This document shows, piece by piece, positions 60,753 through 64,000 of a DNA stretch of 64,000 nt. The stretch is from JBBQZU01 sp038207425 (GTDB lineage Bacteria > Bacteroidota > Bacteroidia > Flavobacteriales_D > Cryomorphaceae): assembly GCA_038207425.1 (NCBI GenBank), contig JBBQZU010000004.1, positions 124,001 to 188,000 on the forward strand. Direction: 5' to 3'. A program made the position numbers and the translations under genes. The notes beneath the pieces are model-generated. The model saw only the letters and a list, made by a program, of their open reading frames with translations, made no database searches and was not told where the DNA came from. How positions within the stretch are numbered: position 1 is the stretch's first letter; the number at the start of each line of letters is the position of its first letter.

Positions 60753-63287
60753 GTGAAAAAGATTTACGCTTTACTTTTTTCTTTACTATTTATTGCGTCG
60801 GCAGGCTTTGCCCAGATCGAATTCGACGAAGAAATTCTACCTAAATACCCCACTGCGGCTGAATTGCAGTATATGGAAGCCAAGGCACTTGAATTTAAAG
60901 AAAAACTCAAGACCAGAAGGCCTATCTCTGACCAAATGAAAAATGTGGATAGCTGCGTGGGCAATTGCGGTGGCCAGGCGCCCGGCGGTTGCTACTGCGA
61001 CAACCTTTGCCAGCAGTATGGCGACTGTTGCTCTGATTATGTAGCAGTTTGCCTTGCTCCACCTGCTCCACTTCCTGGTGATATGGTAGTTCCTGGTGAG
61101 TTTGAAGAGTCGCAGGCGGTGCTCATACGCTGGACCTACTCAACTTCAGCATCATGGCGTAGAATGTATGCAGAGCTTATTGATGCCATACAGCAAGAAG
61201 TTCCGGTATGGATACTAATTAATACAGGAACTGACTCAAACTCAGTGAAAAGTGCAATACTTCCTTATGGAGTTACCCTTACCAATCACGAATTTTTGAT
61301 CAAATCCACCAACTCAATATGGTCGCGCGATTATGGCCCATGGGGTTTTTATTATACTGACCAAGACGAACTTGGATTCGTTGATATGCAATATTATACA
61401 TCGAGACCGCTTGACAATCAGGTGCCTGCTTTTATTGCTAATAAAATGGGCGTTCCTTACTGGACTTCACAAATTGCACATGAAGGCGGAAACCTTTTCG
61501 TAGATGGGTTTGGCCATGCCTACCACAGCACATCGCTATTTCAGAACAACCTGAGCCGCAATGGCTGGAGCACAGCCTTTACCCGACAGACGCATGCCGA
61601 TTTGTTCAATACTTCCGAGGCCACAGAAGCCTTGAGATTGAATTGCGATGGGGGCACAGGCCACATTGATATGTACGCAAAGCTACTCGATGAAGAGACC
61701 ATGATAGCATCAGAATATCCTGCCGTAGTTACTGCATCTGACAGGCAAATTATTGAAGACAACGTTACACTCTTCGAGTCGGTCTCTTCCACTTTTGGAA
61801 CACCTTTGAAAATAAACCGCTTGCCTATGCCTTTGCGCGATGCTGGCACATATAGCACAACTTGTGCGCAGATTAATGCCGATGCCCGTGGTTTTGTAAA
61901 CGGCCTCACCATCAATAAAACATTCATCGTTCCAATCTATTCCAACTCGAGCAGTCCTGCTCTGAATCGCAATTGGGATAAAGCTGCTCTGGATCAGATC
62001 AGAGCAATTATGCCAGGGTACAATGTAATAGGAATTGACTCAAGGGTAATCACCCCTTCAGGAGGTGCCCTGCATTGCATCACCATGCAAATTCCTTCGT
62101 CAAATCCTATCAGGTACTGGCATCCTAAAGTTGAAGGCCTTCAGGCTGCAAACGCAACCTATCCGCTGATTTCAAAAATTTCAAACAAAAGCGGAATTGC
62201 CAGCGCAACCTGCTTCTGGAAAAAGAAAGGAACTCCTGGTCCTTGGAATTCAATTGCATTGTCTGATAGCGCTGGCTACTACGTAGGCGCTATCCCTAAC
62301 CTTTCCTTTACCACCAACGACACCATCATTTACTACCTCAATGCAACCAGCAATAACGGAAAGAACCTTTCTAAGCCTATCGTAGCTCCTGAGGGGTATT
62401 ACACTTTCTATTTTGATGAAGACTACATAGTGCCGGGCAATTGTGCCATCCCAGGTGGATTATCTACTACCAATATTACCGGTATTTCAGCTAAGTTTAA
62501 TTGGGCATCTGTTGTCAATGTATCTTCATATACCATAAGAAGAAAAGTAGCGACTGCTGCCAATTTCGCAACGATAGAAATTAACAATCCAAGTGCCACA
62601 TCATATACCGCACCTAACCTGAATCCAAACACAAATTATGTGTGGCAGATAAGGGCCAACTGCCTAAATCAGGGCGGTATAGTAAGCGAGTGGAGCCCGC
62701 TGCAAGCCTTTACTACAGGATGTGCCGCTCCTCAAAACTTAGCCGCCAATAACGTGGGTGCTACAAGTGTGAATATAACATGGAGCGCCAGCAGTTCTGC
62801 AACAGGATACCGCTTGCGCGGCAGGGTAGTAGGTGGTCCATGGCAAGTGTATGAATTCAATCAAAACGTTACGGGACTCAATTCAGGTAATATCCTTACC
62901 CCGGGAACGAATTATGAAATTCAGGTTCGCGCCTATTGCAACCAGGCCAAGACCATTCTTACACCTTGGTCAGCGTCCACATTCTTTACTACTGCAGGCT
63001 CAGGCATATCTGAAGGTATATGGGGAGTAGATGCATCTGTATTGCAATCCAAAGTGTACCCCAACCCCAACCAGGGTCAGTTTTCAGCAGTGGTATATGG
63101 AGCTTCTGAAAACTTTAAGCTTTCTATCCACGACATTACCGGAAGGGAAATATACGCCAAGCAGTACCCAGCCGGAATGGCAGGTACTCCGATCGACATA
63201 GAACTGTACAATGCTGCCAAAGGGATTTACTTCCTGCATATCATTTCAGGTGAAGCGCAGCATATTGAAAAGTTAATTGTAAGGTAA
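60753..63287 (+). CDS. secreted peptidylarginine-deiminase-like protein with somatomedin-B, FnIII and T9SS domains
   Basis: An 844-residue exported protein (GTG start, signal peptide MKKIYALLFSLLFIASAGFA). Residues 67-100 form a somatomedin-B-like knot with eight Cys (SCVGNCGG ... CYCDNLC ... DCCSDYVAVC). Residues about 115-450 are a guanidino-group-modifying domain of the agmatine deiminase/Porphyromonas-type peptidylarginine deiminase family, with catalytic Asp193 (SIWSRDYGPW), His304 (GTGHIDMY) and Cys442 (GGALHC). A beta domain, two FnIII domains (about 565-745) and a T9SS tail (VYPNPNQGQFSAVVYG ... GIYFLHIISGEA) follow. It should convert peptidyl-arginine or agmatine-like substrates to citrulline or carbamoyl products outside the cell. 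Confidence 0.92.
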   Translation: MKKIYALLFSLLFIASAGFAQIEFDEEILPKYPTAAELQYMEAKALEFKEKLKTRRPISDQMKNVDSCVGNCGGQAPGGCYCDNLCQQYGDCCSDYVAVCLAPPAPLPGDMVVPGEFEESQAVLIRWTYSTSASWRRMYAELIDAIQQEVPVWILINTGTDSNSVKSAILPYGVTLTNHEFLIKSTNSIWSRDYGPWGFYYTDQDELGFVDMQYYTSRPLDNQVPAFIANKMGVPYWTSQIAHEGGNLFVDGFGHAYHSTSLFQNNLSRNGWSTAFTRQTHADLFNTSEATEALRLNCDGGTGHIDMYAKLLDEETMIASEYPAVVTASDRQIIEDNVTLFESVSSTFGTPLKINRLPMPLRDAGTYSTTCAQINADARGFVNGLTINKTFIVPIYSNSSSPALNRNWDKAALDQIRAIMPGYNVIGIDSRVITPSGGALHCITMQIPSSNPIRYWHPKVEGLQAANATYPLISKISNKSGIASATCFWKKKGTPGPWNSIALSDSAGYYVGAIPNLSFTTNDTIIYYLNATSNNGKNLSKPIVAPEGYYTFYFDEDYIVPGNCAIPGGLSTTNITGISAKFNWASVVNVSSYTIRRKVATAANFATIEINNPSATSYTAPNLNPNTNYVWQIRANCLNQGGIVSEWSPLQAFTTGCAAPQNLAANNVGATSVNITWSASSSATGYRLRGRVVGGPWQVYEFNQNVTGLNSGNILTPGTNYEIQVRAYCNQAKTILTPWSASTFFTTAGSGISEGIWGVDASVLQSKVYPNPNQGQFSAVVYGASENFKLSIHDITGREIYAKQYPAGMAGTPIDIELYNAAKGIYFLHIISGEAQHIEKLIVR

Positions 63288-63309
63288 TCAACCAATACGC
63301 CACAAATTG

Positions 63310-63343
63310 AAGGGCTGCCCGCGAGGGCAGCCCTTTCTTTTTC
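63310..63343 (+). terminator. intrinsic terminator of the deiminase gene
   Basis: AAGGGCTGCCC, a GCGA loop and GGGCAGCCCTT form an 11-bp perfect stem followed by TCTTTTT. It starts 22 bp after the stop codon. Confidence 0.92.
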
Positions 63344-63792
63344 AAGCCCTTTCTGTAACCAGAAACAACATACCCGCCGTCAACGCAGGTTTGTGGAGCG
63401 TACCCTTAAGGAACTAGATTGTCGCTTATAGGGTAAAAAATTAGCCACGAATGCACGAAGAGGAAATCACGGAATATCGTTTTTAAGGAGAAATATATAG
63501 CCAGAAAAATCCTTTCACCAATTCGCGGTCATTAAATAACGGAATATAGTATTCCAGTAAAACCTTCATCAGGGTGCAAGCTCAGCAGATTGGGGCTGTT
63601 GATGGCTATAATCAACCTTTGTTTTCTTTTGCCATTCTTATCTGAAATAATTCATCCGTTGTCACTAGGGTGGTACTCAATTTTGGTGTTGGTGTTTAGT
63701 ATCGCACTAAATACAATATGATTCTCCGCAAAGTTACCACAACGTAAATAGGTTACGTTCGGGCATTCTACTTTTGGTTCAAAACAATGTTT
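63344..63792. other. gap before the insertion sequence, with one dispersed-repeat copy
   Basis: No gene was found in this 449-bp stretch. GCCACGAATGCACGAA at 63444-63459 matches 16 of 18 bases of the repeat word at 10682. TACTTTTG at 63769-63776 matches the -7 box and lies 16 bp before the transposase ATG. The left end of the insertion sequence must lie somewhere here, but without the right end in the window the terminal inverted repeat cannot be defined. Confidence 0.5.
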
Positions 63793-64000
63793 ATGAACAT
63801 ATTAGAATTTGCAGCGCAGTTTCCTAATGAATTTTCTTGCAGAGAAAATTTCCGTTTAATGCGCGAAAAACAAGGTGAAATTTGCAAAAAGTGTCAAGGC
63901 AAAAAGCATTATTGGCTCAAGGCGAAATGGCAATGGCAATGTGCCGCTTGTGGCTTTAGGACTGGGTTGCGAAGTGGAAACATGATGGAAAGTGCGAAGC
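63793..64000 (+). mobile_element. IS1595-type transposase, N-terminal part, cut by window
   Basis: From ATG at 63793 the frame is open to the window end (69 codons). It reads MNILEFAAQFPNEFSCRENF, then a zinc ribbon with CKKCQGKKHYWL and CAACGFRTGLRSGN. This is the N-terminal zinc ribbon of IS1595-family transposases (the block before the DDE catalytic domain). The catalytic part lies beyond the edge, so whether the element is intact cannot be told. Confidence 0.85.

Overview
The window looks like chromosome of a free-living, aerobic member of the Bacteroidota, probably Flavobacteriales. The evidence is internal. Eight secreted proteins (one of them broken) end in type IX secretion (T9SS) C-terminal sorting domains. 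There is a TonB-dependent receptor with an N-terminal carboxypeptidase-like regulatory domain. Several promoters match the Bacteroidota -33/-7 consensus (TTTG, 19-21 bp, TAnnTTTG). Shine-Dalgarno signals are scarce, and GTG/TTG starts are frequent in coupled genes. No T9SS machinery, rRNA, CRISPR array or phage was seen. Housekeeping and cell-surface genes dominate, with a decayed accessory stretch in the middle and the start of an insertion sequence at the right edge.

Layout. 1-5.8 kb: an alpha/beta-hydrolase cut by the left edge, an AmtB ammonium transporter with no ATG start, a 38-residue lysine-rich protein with a strong terminator, a broken T9SS protein and an intact T9SS protein. 5.9-9.2 kb: CoA-transferase and RecQ. 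9.36-10.43 kb: ilvE with a full promoter and terminator. 10.5-15.7 kb: 47-bp tandem repeats, two paralogous small proteins, a Thermus-type isocitrate dehydrogenase divergent from a LysR regulator, and remnants of a uracil-DNA-glycosylase-like gene and a DUF5655-like gene. 15.8-17.6 kb: a second, eukaryote-type NADP isocitrate dehydrogenase and a 3D-domain envelope protein. 18.4-24.5 kb: a minus-strand five-gene run (GT4, MORN-like, lipoprotein, subtilase, sodium symporter).

24.9-28.2 kb: M23/LysM peptidase and PBP1A, a cell-wall pair. 28.2-33.1 kb: di-haem cytochrome c peroxidase, CPA2 antiporter, and a secreted PETase/cutinase-like hydrolase. 33.3-38.0 kb: aldehyde dehydrogenase, a small Xre regulator with a membrane protein under a double palindromic operator, then a two-lobed retropepsin coupled to a protein with four glycogen-binding-like repeats. 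38.1-44.4 kb: ornithine aminotransferase with a cysteine cluster, an RNA uracil methyltransferase, a TPMT-like methyltransferase, a cytochrome lipoprotein, a phosphoribosyltransferase, shikimate kinase, a GNAT-like protein and tRNA-Lys. 44.5-50 kb: FISUMP lipoprotein, a SatD/SatE-like pair behind an exact 28-bp repeat array, a TonB receptor and its partner. 50-53.8 kb: two T9SS proteins, one a large subtilase. 53.9-60.6 kb: a tightly coupled five-gene operon joining a flavin reductase and a membrane Fe-S protein to three glycosyltransferases. 60.7-63.3 kb: a somatomedin-B/peptidylarginine-deiminase T9SS protein. 63.8 kb to the edge: an IS1595-type transposase start.

Common threads are protein export to the surface (proteases, hydrolase, deiminase), envelope and glycolipid building, and central carbon/amino-acid metabolism (two isocitrate dehydrogenases, IlvE, RocD, AroK, AmtB). 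The regulatory arrays at 35.3 kb and 45.2 kb, the coupled redox-glycosyltransferase operon and the retropepsin/glycan-binding pair are the best candidates for undescribed biology.
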